Part shown: in pieces, positions 1 through 8,297 of the stretch
Numbering within the stretch: position 1 is the first letter of the stretch
How the letters are laid out: each line of letters begins with the position of its first letter
From: Macrococcus lamae
GTDB lineage: Bacteria > Bacillota > Bacilli > Staphylococcales > Staphylococcaceae
Assembly: GCF_004359545.1 (NCBI RefSeq)
Contig: NZ_SCWB01000002.1
Span: forward strand, 1-64,000
Direction of reading: 5' to 3'
DNA: 64,000 nucleotides
Program-made: the position numbers and the translations under genes
The notes under the pieces: model-generated
Told to the model about the DNA's origin: nothing
Databases searched by the model: none
Seen by the model: only the letters and a program-made list of their open reading frames with translations

Positions 1-476
1 GCATCTGATTAGAAACGCCATCAAGTATGTGCCGAGTAAGGATTATAAGGCCTTTACCGCATCCCTGAAGAAAGTCTATGGTGCTCCTTCTATCAAGTCC
101 TGCCTGACGGCATTTGAATCATTTAAGCAGCAGTGGTCTCATTATCCTGGTGCAGTGGATGTCTGGGTGAGACACTTTTCACATGTCGAACAGCTTTTTG
201 ACTATGGCAGCGGTATACGTAAGATCATGTACACCACAAACGCAGTTGAGAGTATCCATTCAAGTTACCGTAAGGTAACTAAAAAAGGAGCATTCCCTAA
301 CGAGAATGCCCTCCTGAAACTCTTGTTCATCAGAACCAAGGAACTTGAAAAGAAATGGTCCGCAGGCTTTATTCCCAACTGGTCATTAGTCATGAACCAG
401 CTTCTTCTTCATGAACAGATTAAGGACAGAGTGGTTAAGTATATGGAGTAACTTACACACTTAACTTGACACACCC
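1..476 (+). mobile_element. 3' end of an IS256-family insertion sequence
   Basis: The window opens inside a transposase reading frame whose sequence fits the C-terminal part of IS256-family (mutator-type) transposases. The 25 bases after the stop codon (about 452-476) are rich in ACAC/TGAC motifs, as expected for the terminal inverted repeat of this family, but the left end lies outside the window, so the repeat cannot be paired. The exact outer boundary near 476 is an estimate. A hairpin terminator begins directly after it. No other part of the element is seen in the window. Confidence 0.7.
2..451 (+). CDS. IS256-family transposase, C-terminal fragment
   Basis: The frame is open from base 2, so the gene is cut by the window edge; about 150 C-terminal residues are present of the roughly 390 usual in this family. 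The motif TTNAVESIHSSYRK is the typical C-terminal block of IS256-type DDE transposases, with the conserved N-x-x-E that carries the catalytic glutamate. The enzyme would cut and join the ends of its own element. The visible part has no frameshift or stop, so the copy may be intact. A GTG at 29 is internal and not a start. Identification as a mutator-type transposase is firm; the exact IS name is not known. Confidence 0.85.
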   Translation, partial: HLIRNAIKYVPSKDYKAFTASLKKVYGAPSIKSCLTAFESFKQQWSHYPGAVDVWVRHFSHVEQLFDYGSGIRKIMYTTNAVESIHSSYRKVTKKGAFPNENALLKLLFIRTKELEKKWSAGFIPNWSLVMNQLLLHEQIKDRVVKYME

Positions 477-508
477 CTTGAGACATAGATTTGAGTGTCT
501 CAAGCTTT
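477..508. terminator. Hairpin terminator after the IS element
   Basis: Arms CTTGAGAC (477-484) and GTCTCAAG (497-504) form an 8-bp stem with a 12-nt loop, followed by a short T run. It could end transcription leaving the insertion sequence. It lies between the transposase and the convergent symporter gene. Confidence 0.55.
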
Positions 509-583
509 TGTATCTCTAATTTAAGGTCTTATTTTATAGTTTCACTTCACAGTGACACTCGTCAGAAATTGCGGTCTTTTTAA

Positions 584-1939
584 TTAATCCAATGGTCTAT
601 AATCTTTAAAGAACTCTTTCATCAACTGTTTCACTTGTGGTGATAAAATAAGAATAGCAATAATATTTGGAATTAATATGAATGCCAGTGCAAGATCGAG
701 CAAGTTCCACAGCTGTGTTCCAATTCCAAATGCGCCAGCTGCAATAGAAATGATATAAATCACTTTAGCAATGGTCCCTGCAGTCATTCCAAATAAGAAC
801 TCTGCCATCCGTGAACCATAAAATACGATGACAATGAGTGTTGAGAAAACAAAGAATACCATAGAAATAGATACGACCATACTTCCAAGTGAACCAAAGG
901 CATCTTCAAATGCCCGGGATGTTAATGCAGCGGATTGTTCTTTTGCATCACTGTCTTTCCAGACGTCTGATACAAGCACAACAAATGCCGTAGTACTGCA
1001 AATAATTAATGTATCAACAATAATTTCACTGATTCCCCAGAAAGCTTGGCGAACGGGATGATCGGTTTTTGCAGCTGCGTGAGCAATAGGTGATGTACCG
1101 AGTCCTGCTTCGTTAGAATAAATACCTCGTGCAAAGCCCCAGCGTACGGAGGTTGCAAGTGCTGCTCCAAATGTACCACCCAGTGCAGCCTGTGGATTAA
1201 AGGCACTTTCAACAACAAGTGCAATAACGCTTGGTAGGTGCTGAATATTCATAATGATTATTAAAAACCCCATAATGAGATAAAGTCCTACCATAACAGG
1301 GACAAGTAATTCAGTGAAGGATGCAATCCGTTTAACACCACCAAATACGACAAGCGCTGTAGCAATCGCAAGGATAATGCCGATGATACCCGCATTAATA
1401 TTAAATGTATCCTCCACTGCTGTTGACGCTGAGTGACCTTGTACCATCACACTTGGTACAATTTCTACCATTAGAGCAAAAGCAAAGGTAAAAGCAAATA
1501 TACTGCCGATTTTCTTATTTTTGAATCCTTTTTTCATATAATACGTTGGACCACCGACAAATTCACCGCGTGCATTTTTCTCCCGGTAATGAAGTCCTAA
1601 TGTATTTTCTGCAAATTTCAGTGCCATGCCGAGAAACGCAATGACCATCATCCAGAAGACGGCTCCAGGACCACCCATCATAATAGCTGTCGGCACGCCG
1701 ACAATGTTTGCGGCTCCGACTGTAGCGGATAATGCAGAGGCCAGAGCCTGCCTTGGAGTAATGGTCCCTTCGCCCTTTGGTGTTTTGTTGAAGCTACCGA
1801 ATGTCTGTTTAAGTATGTAAAAGAAATGCCTGAATTGAATAAATCTTAAATAAATTGTTAAATACAAACTGGAAAGTGCTAATAAAGTAATCAACGGATA
1901 TCCCCATAACCAGTTAGTGAAACTCACAATTTTATCCAT
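584..1939 (-). CDS. Sodium/alanine (AGCS family) symporter
   Basis: A 451-residue polytopic membrane protein that should import alanine, glycine or a related amino acid together with Na+. Family signatures seen are the N-terminal ALSATVGAANIVGVPTAI block (about residues 67-85), GGPTYYMKKG (about 128) and SNEAGLGTSPIAHAAA (about 275), the classic AGCS loop. Length is normal for the family. The start is supported by a GGGGGA ribosome-binding site just upstream. It is a single gene, convergent with the IS element. A second, longer AGCS paralogue lies at 5843-7411. It keeps AxVGAANIVGV where the paralogue has AGRVGTGNIVGV. The true substrate cannot be told from sequence. Confidence 0.9.
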   Translation of the reverse strand: MDKIVSFTNWLWGYPLITLLALSSLYLTIYLRFIQFRHFFYILKQTFGSFNKTPKGEGTITPRQALASALSATVGAANIVGVPTAIMMGGPGAVFWMMVIAFLGMALKFAENTLGLHYREKNARGEFVGGPTYYMKKGFKNKKIGSIFAFTFAFALMVEIVPSVMVQGHSASTAVEDTFNINAGIIGIILAIATALVVFGGVKRIASFTELLVPVMVGLYLIMGFLIIIMNIQHLPSVIALVVESAFNPQAALGGTFGAALATSVRWGFARGIYSNEAGLGTSPIAHAAAKTDHPVRQAFWGISEIIVDTLIICSTTAFVVLVSDVWKDSDAKEQSAALTSRAFEDAFGSLGSMVVSISMVFFVFSTLIVIVFYGSRMAEFLFGMTAGTIAKVIYIISIAAGAFGIGTQLWNLLDLALAFILIPNIIAILILSPQVKQLMKEFFKDYRPLD

Positions 1940-2113
1940 GATAGTCCCCCTTTTATTTAATACTTTACTTATAGACTACTTCATTCAATTCTTCAATTCA
2001 AACAACAAAAATAATATTTTGTAAAATCAGTAAACGATAGTTAAATGATTGCTTGAAAATTAGGAATAGCAAAGTATAAAAGAGTACAACAGCACAAGAG
2101 CAGAAACTCGCAT

Positions 2114-2162
2114 CAAAAAAACTGAGACTTATTTCTATTGTGAAATAAGTCTCAGTTTTTTA
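2114..2162. terminator. Bidirectional intrinsic terminator
   Basis: A near-perfect stem (AAAACTGAGACTTATTTC against GAAATAAGTCTCAGTTTT) with a TATTGT-type loop is flanked by A and T runs on both sides. On the minus strand it ends the TetR-SDR-hydrolase operon and begins at the hydrolase stop codon. Confidence 0.85.
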
Positions 2163-2993
2163 TGATTCCCATATTTTTTTTATGACGTCAGCAAATCCTT
2201 CTGGTTTTTGAGCATAGCCTAAATGACCTCCAGGAATATCAACCAATTTCAAACCAGCTTCTTTTTCTAAATAGAAGTTGACCTCTTGCGGGAACGATCC
2301 TCTTGAGTCAGTGCCGTTGAGCAAGGTGATGCGCTCTTTATAGTTCTTCAAATCTTCAACTGTGATATCAGAGGTTGTATATTGAACAATTTCATATTGC
2401 ACCCAATCCATCATCGAAGCGTAACGTTTCTCATTTTCTTCAGGAGTAGCAGCGGGAGCGCCCATCATTTTCGCATCAATGGGAGCGATATGAAGCGTCT
2501 CGCCGAATACTTTCATCGCGGCAGGAAGACTGTCTGTTAAAGCGATATTAACGATTTCGTCATTTTTGTCCTGCCGGTATTGCTTATCAGGTAGGAACGT
2601 ATTGATTGGCGGTTCATGAAAAGCGATCTTTTTAACGATATTCGGATAATCTTTTAAAACATGCATTGCAACAATAGCGCCTGAGCTCGTTCCGAGCACA
2701 TAAACAGGTTCATCACTTAATTCATTCGCCAGTGCGGCGATATCTGCAGCATCGCGTTTGACGCGGTATGAATCATGTGGATCAGCAGCTGAAGATGGAA
2801 GTGGTGATGTTAAAACACTTTCCCCGTATCCACGGCGGTCTACTGCGACTACAGTGAAGTTATTGCTCAGTTCCTTGGCGAACGGAAGAAAAATATCACC
2901 TGTACCGTTTGCTCCTGGAATTAATATAAGAACAGGACCTGTTCCGATTTTATGGTAGTTCAAATTTGTACCTTCTAATGGTAATGATGGCAT
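2160..2993 (-). CDS. Alpha/beta-fold hydrolase
   Basis: A 277-residue soluble hydrolase of the alpha/beta superfamily. Visible are the oxyanion-hole region [11 protein letters not shown], the strand with [12 protein letters not shown], and the nucleophile elbow GTSSG (about residues 100-104), where Ser is the expected nucleophile. The histidine near the end (GGHLGYAQ) completes the expected triad. The substrate is unknown. The start ATG follows AGGAGGAATAGACA. It is the last gene of an operon with the SDR (3030-3731) and TetR (3756-4292) genes, which suggests a role in turning over a small, probably ketone- or ester-containing compound sensed by the regulator. It could equally be annotated as an esterase or peroxidase-like hydrolase. 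Confidence 0.82.
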   Translation of the reverse strand: MPSLPLEGTNLNYHKIGTGPVLILIPGANGTGDIFLPFAKELSNNFTVVAVDRRGYGESVLTSPLPSSAADPHDSYRVKRDAADIAALANELSDEPVYVLGTSSGAIVAMHVLKDYPNIVKKIAFHEPPINTFLPDKQYRQDKNDEIVNIALTDSLPAAMKVFGETLHIAPIDAKMMGAPAATPEENEKRYASMMDWVQYEIVQYTTSDITVEDLKNYKERITLLNGTDSRGSFPQEVNFYLEKEAGLKLVDIPGGHLGYAQKPEGFADVIKKIWES

Positions 2994-3029
2994 TGTCTAT
3001 TCCTCCTATCAGTTAATTACTATCTTTAC

Positions 3030-3731
3030 TTACCAAGGTATGATGCCGTTTCCATCTTCAAATGTTCCGGTCGGACCATTAGCATCAATCGTTGCCAGTC
3101 TGACGATAGGAATAACACCTTCAGACGCAGGTTTTGCATTGTTGCTTGCATCGCCGACTAGATCAGTGTTTGTTGCTCCTGGATCTGCTGCGTTAATCTT
3201 CATGTCAGGCAATCCTTTCGCATATTGGAGCGTCAGCATAGACACGGCAGATTTTGAAGAGCAGTAAGCCAGTGAATTGACTTTAGATTCCATCGTTTCA
3301 GGATTGGTCACCATACCGAAAGAACCGAGACCACTGCTGACATTCACAACAACCGGCTGTTCTGACTGTTCGAGTAAAGGAACGAAGGAAGTCATCATTC
3401 TGACAATACCGAATACATTAGTATTATAGACTTCTTTGACAATATCCATTGTCATATCACGAGTTGTTGTGAATCCGCCTGAAATTCCGGCGTTATTGAT
3501 CAGAATATCAAGTCTGCCTTCTTTTTCTTGAATGAATTGTGCTGCCTGTTGAACTGATTGTTCATCAGTCACATCCAGCTGGACACAACTACATCCAAGT
3601 TCCGCTGCTGCTTCCTGACCACGTTCCGAACTGCGAGAGCCGATATATACTTTATATCCTTGACTGATTAGCTCTTTTGCTGTTTCAAACCCTAAACCTT
3701 TATTACCACCTGTAATCAATGCAATTCTCAT
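3030..3731 (-). CDS. Short-chain dehydrogenase/reductase (SDR)
   Basis: A 233-residue NAD(P)-dependent oxidoreductase of the classical SDR family. The N-terminus has the dinucleotide motif TGGNKGLGFET (residues 7-17), then NNAGISGG (about 88), a catalytic Ser in VNVSSGLGSFG and the Y-x-x-x-K signature YCSSKSA (about residues 156-162). This full set argues for an active enzyme. Substrate unknown; similar proteins are carbonyl reductases. The gene sits between the TetR regulator and the hydrolase on the same strand, with short gaps of 24 and 36 bp, so it is probably co-transcribed and repressed by that regulator. Confidence 0.85.
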   Translation of the reverse strand: MRIALITGGNKGLGFETAKELISQGYKVYIGSRSSERGQEAAAELGCSCVQLDVTDEQSVQQAAQFIQEKEGRLDILINNAGISGGFTTTRDMTMDIVKEVYNTNVFGIVRMMTSFVPLLEQSEQPVVVNVSSGLGSFGMVTNPETMESKVNSLAYCSSKSAVSMLTLQYAKGLPDMKINAADPGATNTDLVGDASNNAKPASEGVIPIVRLATIDANGPTGTFEDGNGIIPW

Positions 3732-3755
3732 GGTTCACTGCCTCATTTCTATTAG

Positions 3756-4292
3756 TTATGAAAATAAAGTGATTAAATACATTCTAAAAGTTTCATTTGA
3801 AAGTCTGCGCTGTTCTTTCTGGTAATGATAACTGTGTGTAGTCATAGCGTTTAACAGCATATCGGCCTTAAAGACACGCAGCTCATCAGTCGCATCATAA
3901 AGATTACAGAAATAATGATGAAGTTTCTGATACATTTCTGAACTGCGAAAATCACTTTTTTGTTCCTGCTGCTCAATGCAGTTTAACATTTCGATATGTT
4001 TTTCCTTGAACTCCAGAAAATGATCAATATAGAAAATCCGTTTGTCATTTCCCGATATTTGACGATTCTGCTGAACAACATCAAACTGTTCGAAAAGCAG
4101 AACGAAATCATTTTCTATCAGCTGATAGCACAGAGCTGCTTTATCAGAAAAGTTACGATAAAGGGTCCCCATGCCGATATTTAATTCCTGGGAAATACGA
4201 TTCATGCTCACCGACTCAACGCCATATGTGTTAAATAGCTTCACCGCCTTTTCTTCAATTTTACGTCGGTTTTCTAATGCATCTTTTCTCAA
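3756..4292 (-). CDS. TetR/AcrR-family transcriptional regulator
   Basis: A 178-residue regulator. The N-terminal helix-turn-helix spans about residues 10-55, with KLFNTYGVESVSMNRIS and the recognition-helix segment GMGTLYRNFSDK typical of TetR proteins. The C-terminal ligand domain is not recognisable. It is the first gene of the TetR-SDR-hydrolase operon and is divergent from the DUF2316-NmrA pair, with only 95 bp between the starts. This is the usual position for a local repressor acting on both promoters. A GGATA-N2-TATCC palindrome lies inside the divergent promoter. The inducer is unknown. Confidence 0.88.
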   Translation of the reverse strand: MRKDALENRRKIEEKAVKLFNTYGVESVSMNRISQELNIGMGTLYRNFSDKAALCYQLIENDFVLLFEQFDVVQQNRQISGNDKRIFYIDHFLEFKEKHIEMLNCIEQQEQKSDFRSSEMYQKLHHYFCNLYDATDELRVFKADMLLNAMTTHSYHYQKEQRRLSNETFRMYLITLFS

Positions 4293-4317
4293 ATCTATCT
4301 CCTTTCTTTATTTAAAT

Positions 4318-4347
4318 TTGACAAGTGGATAACTATCCGTTTATTAT
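4318..4347 (+). promoter_or_regulatory. Promoter with putative TetR operator
   Basis: TTGACA (4318-4323) and TATTAT (4342-4347) are spaced 18 bp and point at the DUF2316-NmrA genes. Between them lies the palindrome GGATAACTATCC (4327-4338), a likely binding site for the adjacent TetR protein. Promoter boxes are seen; the operator role is inferred. Confidence 0.5.
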
Positions 4348-4387
4348 ATATGAGAATTTTATAAAACTCAAATGATAGGTGATGACC

Positions 4388-4672
4388 ATGTCTTTAAATA
4401 AAAAACAACTGCAAGTAACGAGTATTGAAATGAAAGAAAATTTTCTGAAGTCAGGACTATCAAAAGAACAGCTGGCGGAGCGTATGAACATTCAAGTTCC
4501 GGAATTAGAGCATGTACTTAATATGGAATCCTACGGGGACCTTATGATGTTTATTCATCTTGTGTGGGATACTAGAGATGTTATTAATGCGGAAATCATC
4601 GCTCAAGGCGAGATACCTGCAGACTATTCATATCTTAAAGGACAGAAAGAAGATTACTGGTTTTTAAAATGA
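4388..4672 (+). CDS. DUF2316-family protein
   Basis: A 94-residue protein resembling the DUF2316 family: it starts MSLNKKQ, has a helix-turn-helix-like stretch (SGLSKEQLAERMNIQVPELE, about residues 21-40) and ends with the family-typical YWFLK. The N-terminal half looks like a Cro/C1-type helix-turn-helix. Function is not known. I chose ATG 4388 because AGGTGAT lies at the right distance; in-frame GTG 4379 and ATG 4382 overlap that site. The stop codon overlaps the ribosome-binding site of the NmrA-like gene, so the two are probably translated together. Confidence 0.72.
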   Translation: MSLNKKQLQVTSIEMKENFLKSGLSKEQLAERMNIQVPELEHVLNMESYGDLMMFIHLVWDTRDVINAEIIAQGEIPADYSYLKGQKEDYWFLK

Positions 4673-4685
4673 GGAGGGGTTAAAA

Positions 4686-5501
4686 ATCAACAAAATATTA
4701 GTAATCGGTTCAACAGGGAAACAAGGCAGTGCTGTTGTTAAACAGCTGGTGGAAGAGGGTTTTCATGTGCGCGCGTTTACTCGTGACAGGAAAAAGATAA
4801 AGATTGATCACGCTGCTCTTGAAATATACGAAGGACAGTTAAGCAGTTATAATGACTTGTTGCAAGCAATGGCGAAACAGGACGGAGTGTACAGCCTGCA
4901 GCCGATACTTGAAGATGTTGAAGAAGAAGTGAGACAAGGAAAAATGATTATTCAGGCAGCAAAAGAGCAAGCTGTTCAACACTTCGTATGTAGTACCGCT
5001 GGAGGCGTCAATCGAAACCGGGCTAGTCCTCACTTTGCAGCACTTGCTGAAATTGAGAATGTACTGAAGTCTTCGGGATTAAATCATACAATCATCCAGC
5101 CATCATTCTTTATGGATAACTTTAAACGAATTGTGGATGTCACTGGTAATACGATTAAAATTCCAGAATTTATTAATCCTGATGTTAAGTTTTCAATGAT
5201 TTCATCAATAGATATTGCAGGCGTCGTAGCGGAAGTATTCAATAATCCTATTCAATATAATGAACAAGTTCTTGAAATTGCAGCTGATGAACTGACCTTG
5301 AAGGAAGTAGTTGAAACCTTTAGCAGTGTGTTCGATAGAGCAGCTGTTATTGAAGGATCATTTAACAGTGCCACAGCTGAAAGAGCCTGGTTAGAAGAAA
5401 AAGGATATATCATAGATTTTAATCAGATGGATTTATTAATACAGAATCGTCTGACGCTCGAAAAATGGCTGACAGCAGAGTTTGAAGATAATTGCCTTTA
5501 A
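4686..5501 (+). CDS. NmrA-like NAD(P)-binding protein with non-canonical ATC start
   Basis: A roughly 271-residue atypical SDR of the NmrA/NAD(P)H-azoreductase type. The Rossmann motif VIGSTGKQG needs translation from codon 4686, which is ATC; it is followed by AACAAAATATTA (NKIL) and preceded at 6 nt by GAGGAGGGG. No ATG, GTG or TTG lies between the Shine-Dalgarno and the motif. The first conventional start, GTG 4749, would delete the cofactor-binding strand. The rest is intact: VCSTAGGVNR, and IIQPSFFMDNF typical of the family. It is coupled to DUF2316 (stop codon overlapping the Shine-Dalgarno) and is under the TetR-controlled promoter. Either ATC is used, or a start codon was lost by mutation or sequencing error. 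Confidence 0.75.
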   Translation: MNKILVIGSTGKQGSAVVKQLVEEGFHVRAFTRDRKKIKIDHAALEIYEGQLSSYNDLLQAMAKQDGVYSLQPILEDVEEEVRQGKMIIQAAKEQAVQHFVCSTAGGVNRNRASPHFAALAEIENVLKSSGLNHTIIQPSFFMDNFKRIVDVTGNTIKIPEFINPDVKFSMISSIDIAGVVAEVFNNPIQYNEQVLEIAADELTLKEVVETFSSVFDRAAVIEGSFNSATAERAWLEEKGYIIDFNQMDLLIQNRLTLEKWLTAEFEDNCL

Positions 5502-5525
5502 AAAAATATCGCTTATTTATTGAGC

Positions 5526-5558
5526 ATTTAGTCTGTAACTCAGATTAAGTGTTTTTTT
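5526..5558 (+). terminator. Intrinsic terminator after NmrA-like gene
   Basis: Arms ATTTAGTCTG (5526-5535) and CAGATTAAGT (5541-5550) pair over 10 bp with two G-U pairs around a TAACT loop, followed by GTTTTTTT. Confidence 0.7.
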
Positions 5559-5761
5559 GTCATCAATGATTTACTCTTAAAATTATTTTAATTGTGCATA
5601 TGATGCATAAAAATATACTCTATAAATTATATAAAACTAATAAAGTTAGATTTCCGACATTTGATTCGGGTTTACGAAAGAAGTTGCCATCGAGCATTAG
5701 TAGATTTTTTATGTATGGATGAATATAATTTATTAATATTCTGAATAATTGAAATATTGTA

Positions 5762-5790
5762 TTGTTAAAAAGATATTGTATATATATAAT
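5762..5790 (+). promoter_or_regulatory. Promoter of the second AGCS symporter
   Basis: TTGTTA (5762-5767), 17-bp spacer, perfect TATAAT (5785-5790), about 50 bp upstream of the symporter start. The boxes are seen; activity is inferred. Confidence 0.55.
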
Positions 5791-5842
5791 ATAAAACAAT
5801 ACTATATACACTATTGCTTTAAACAAAAAGGGGATGAAATAA

Positions 5843-7411
5843 ATGGAAGGTTTAGTAAGCTGGCTGTTGGATTTAGTCTGGAGTAAGCCGTTAGTTTATG
5901 GATTATTGCTTACAGGTATACTTTTTTCTTTAATGATGAGGTTTTTCCAAGTCAGACATATCGGTGAAATGATAAGGTTGATGTTTCAAGGGGAAAAATC
6001 ACCTGCTGGGATCTCAAGTTTTCAGGCAATTGCTTTATCACTTGCAGGTCGTGTAGGTACTGGTAACATTGTCGGTGTTTCCACTGCTATCTTTATCGGT
6101 GGCCCCGGTGCCGTATTCTGGATGTGGGCGACGGCATTTTTAGGTGCCAGCTCTGCATTTATCGAATCGACATTAGGTCAGATATATAAACGACAGGAAA
6201 AAGGCGAATATCGTGGAGGTCCTGCATACTATATTGAAGACGGTATTAAAGGTAAATTCGGAAAAATTTACGGGCTAGTCTTTGCAGTAGTCACTATATT
6301 ATCTACAAGTCTTTTATTACCAGGTGTTCAAGCTAATGCAATTGCTAACTCGATGAAAAATGCCTTTGGAGTCAACAGCTGGATTATTGCAATTATTCTT
6401 GCTGTCGTATTAGCAATTATTATCTTCGGTGGCGTTAGATGGATTGCAAACGTTGCAACAGCAGTAGTGCCTTTCATGGCAATTCTCTATATTTTAATGG
6501 CGCTCATCATTCTTGTGATGAATATCGATAAAGTGCCTGGATTGTTCGCTTTAATCTTCAAATCGGCGTTCAATATGGAAGCGGCATTCGGCGGTATTTT
6601 CGGGGCTATGATTGAAATTGGTGTTAAACGTGGTCTTTATTCTAATGAAGCAGGTCAAGGTACTGGTCCTCACGCAGCAGCTGCAGCAGAAGTATCACAT
6701 CCAGCAAAACAAGGCTTAGTCCAAGCATTCTCTGTTTATGTTGATACATTATTTGTATGTACAGCAACAGCATTGATTATATTACTTGCAGGCACATATA
6801 ATACGACAGACGGAACAACAGATAGTAGCGGTGCTCCACATTTAATTAAGGATGGGGGCATTTATGTCGAGTCAGCTGACGGTACAAAGGATTATTCTGG
6901 TACTGCCATGTACGTCCAGGCCGGGGTAGATAAAGCATTCCAGGGCGATGGCTATAAATTTGACCCTAGCTTCTCTGGTTTCGGTTCATACTTCGTTGCT
7001 ATTGCATTATTCTTCTTCGCCTTTACGACGATTCTCGCATATTCATATATAGCAGAAACCAATGTATCTTATTTAATGCGCGGGCAGAGTAAGAAAGCTA
7101 CAAACATTGGATTCAATATTGCTCGTACGTTATTGATTGCAGCAACAGTATATGGAGCTGTTAAAACAGCTGAACTTGCCTGGAACCTCGGTGACTTAGG
7201 GGTAGGTTTAATGGCATGGCTGAATGTTATTGCCATCTGGATTCTTCATAAACCGGCACTTAAAGCACTCAAAGATTATGAAGCACAGAAAAAAGCACTT
7301 GGTTCAGGAAGAAATGCGGTCTATCGTCCAGATCCAGCGGAATTACCGAATGCGAAGTTCTGGCTGGAAGATTACCCTGAACGGTTAAGACAGGAAGGTT
7401 TAGAGAAATAA
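5843..7411 (+). CDS. Sodium/alanine (AGCS family) symporter, long form
   Basis: A 522-residue AGCS transporter, about 70 residues longer than the paralogue at 584-1939. The signature AGRVGTGNIVGVSTAI lies near residue 70 and YSNEAGQGTGPHAAAAA near 268. The additional length comes partly from a hydrophilic insert around residues 320-365 (rich in D, G, T, S) between two membrane helices, and partly from a charged C-terminal tail after residue 490. It should cotransport a small amino acid with Na+. The start follows AAAAGGGGATG with good spacing. It is a single transcription unit with its own promoter and terminator. Confidence 0.88.
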   Translation: MEGLVSWLLDLVWSKPLVYGLLLTGILFSLMMRFFQVRHIGEMIRLMFQGEKSPAGISSFQAIALSLAGRVGTGNIVGVSTAIFIGGPGAVFWMWATAFLGASSAFIESTLGQIYKRQEKGEYRGGPAYYIEDGIKGKFGKIYGLVFAVVTILSTSLLLPGVQANAIANSMKNAFGVNSWIIAIILAVVLAIIIFGGVRWIANVATAVVPFMAILYILMALIILVMNIDKVPGLFALIFKSAFNMEAAFGGIFGAMIEIGVKRGLYSNEAGQGTGPHAAAAAEVSHPAKQGLVQAFSVYVDTLFVCTATALIILLAGTYNTTDGTTDSSGAPHLIKDGGIYVESADGTKDYSGTAMYVQAGVDKAFQGDGYKFDPSFSGFGSYFVAIALFFFAFTTILAYSYIAETNVSYLMRGQSKKATNIGFNIARTLLIAATVYGAVKTAELAWNLGDLGVGLMAWLNVIAIWILHKPALKALKDYEAQKKALGSGRNAVYRPDPAELPNAKFWLEDYPERLRQEGLEK

Positions 7412-7415
7412 CAGT

Positions 7416-7480
7416 CGTCTGCAGTTGATTGGACAACTCTCATGTATGAGGGTATGGTTAAATCAATTGCAGACGTTTTT
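7416..7480 (+). terminator. Intrinsic terminator
   Basis: Arms CGTCTGCAGTTGATT (7416-7430) and AATCAATTGCAGACG (7461-7475) pair almost fully, with a 30-nt loop holding a second small hairpin (CTCATGTATGAG), and are followed by TTTTT. The T run is only about 20 nt before the pheA start, so it insulates pheA from the symporter. Confidence 0.75.
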
Positions 7481-7505
7481 ATTTTGGAAAAAAGGATGAA
7501 TGAAT

Positions 7506-8282
7506 ATGATACTTTATTATTTAGGACCGAAAGGAACGTTCAGTTATCAGGCGGCAATGAAATATCAATCCGAAGCAGAGCTTATTCCGTGTCAGTCACT
7601 GTATGATGTGGTGGATCAGGTCAATCAGAATACAACCAGTCAGGCTATTGTACCGATTGAAAATGCCATCGAAGGGACTATCAATTTAATTGCCGATGAA
7701 CTGATTGAAAATCAACTGCATGTTATCAGTGAAGTTTACTTAGATGTCGCATTTGATGTAGTAGGGTTAACTGAGTCGATGAATAATATTTCATCTGTCG
7801 TATCAATTGCCCCGATTATCAGTCAGACAAAGCATTTTATAACAGAACATCAGCTGAATGTGAAACATGCGGATTCATCACTTGATAGTTTAAATTATAT
7901 TGATGGGGAAACAGTCGCCATCATTCCCCATCAAAGTACGACAGATTTTTCAGTTGTAAAAAGTCATGTTGAAGATTACCCGTTTAATCAGACACGATTC
8001 TTAGTGTTGTCGCATCAAAAAAGTATTCATCCGACGAATCAGGTACTATTGCTGCTGACACCACAAGTTGATAAGCCCGGACTTCTCGCTAATATACTGA
8101 ATGTCTTTAATTTATATAACATTAATTTATCATGGATTGAATCGAGACCGACTAAGCAGCAATTCGGATACTACCACTTTTTGATTCAATGTCGTATCGA
8201 TATAACTTCTCAGGATTATAAACAAGTGTTAAAAATATTTGATGCGATGCAGATTTCTGTAAGAACAATCGGCGCATTTTAA
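7506..8282 (+). CDS. pheA: Prephenate dehydratase
   Basis: A 258-residue monofunctional prephenate dehydratase that turns prephenate into phenylpyruvate in phenylalanine synthesis. The N-terminus LGPKGTFSYQAA, the segment IVPIENAIEGTIN, and the catalytic TRF motif in NQTRFLVLS (about residue 166) are all present. A C-terminal ACT domain contains the ESRP element (about residue 217), which binds phenylalanine in feedback-inhibited homologues. ATG 7506 is preferred over ATG 7500 because AAAGGATG lies 7-9 nt upstream of it. The gene is followed after 15 bp by an AlkD-like gene, so the two may be co-transcribed. Confidence 0.93.
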   Translation: MILYYLGPKGTFSYQAAMKYQSEAELIPCQSLYDVVDQVNQNTTSQAIVPIENAIEGTINLIADELIENQLHVISEVYLDVAFDVVGLTESMNNISSVVSIAPIISQTKHFITEHQLNVKHADSSLDSLNYIDGETVAIIPHQSTTDFSVVKSHVEDYPFNQTRFLVLSHQKSIHPTNQVLLLLTPQVDKPGLLANILNVFNLYNINLSWIESRPTKQQFGYYHFLIQCRIDITSQDYKQVLKIFDAMQISVRTIGAF

Positions 8283-8297
8283 AGAAAGGTGAATAAG

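Larger units (their letters stand above)
5502..5842. other. 341-bp AT-rich intergenic region
   Basis: No gene is supported here. It holds a terminator for the NmrA-like gene (5526-5558) and a promoter for the second AGCS symporter (5762-5790). A 68-codon reading frame on the minus strand has no ribosome-binding site and only AT-rich low-complexity sequence, so it is not called. Confidence 0.7.

Noticed and set aside
5620-5826. Minus-strand 68-codon frame before the second AGCS gene
   Set aside because: AT-rich low-complexity sequence overlapping the promoter, without ribosome-binding site or known similarity.
584-7411. The two AGCS genes as a duplication flanking an inserted segment
   Set aside because: They are on opposite strands, differ by about 70 residues and have different signature sequences, so they are old paralogues, not recent copies.
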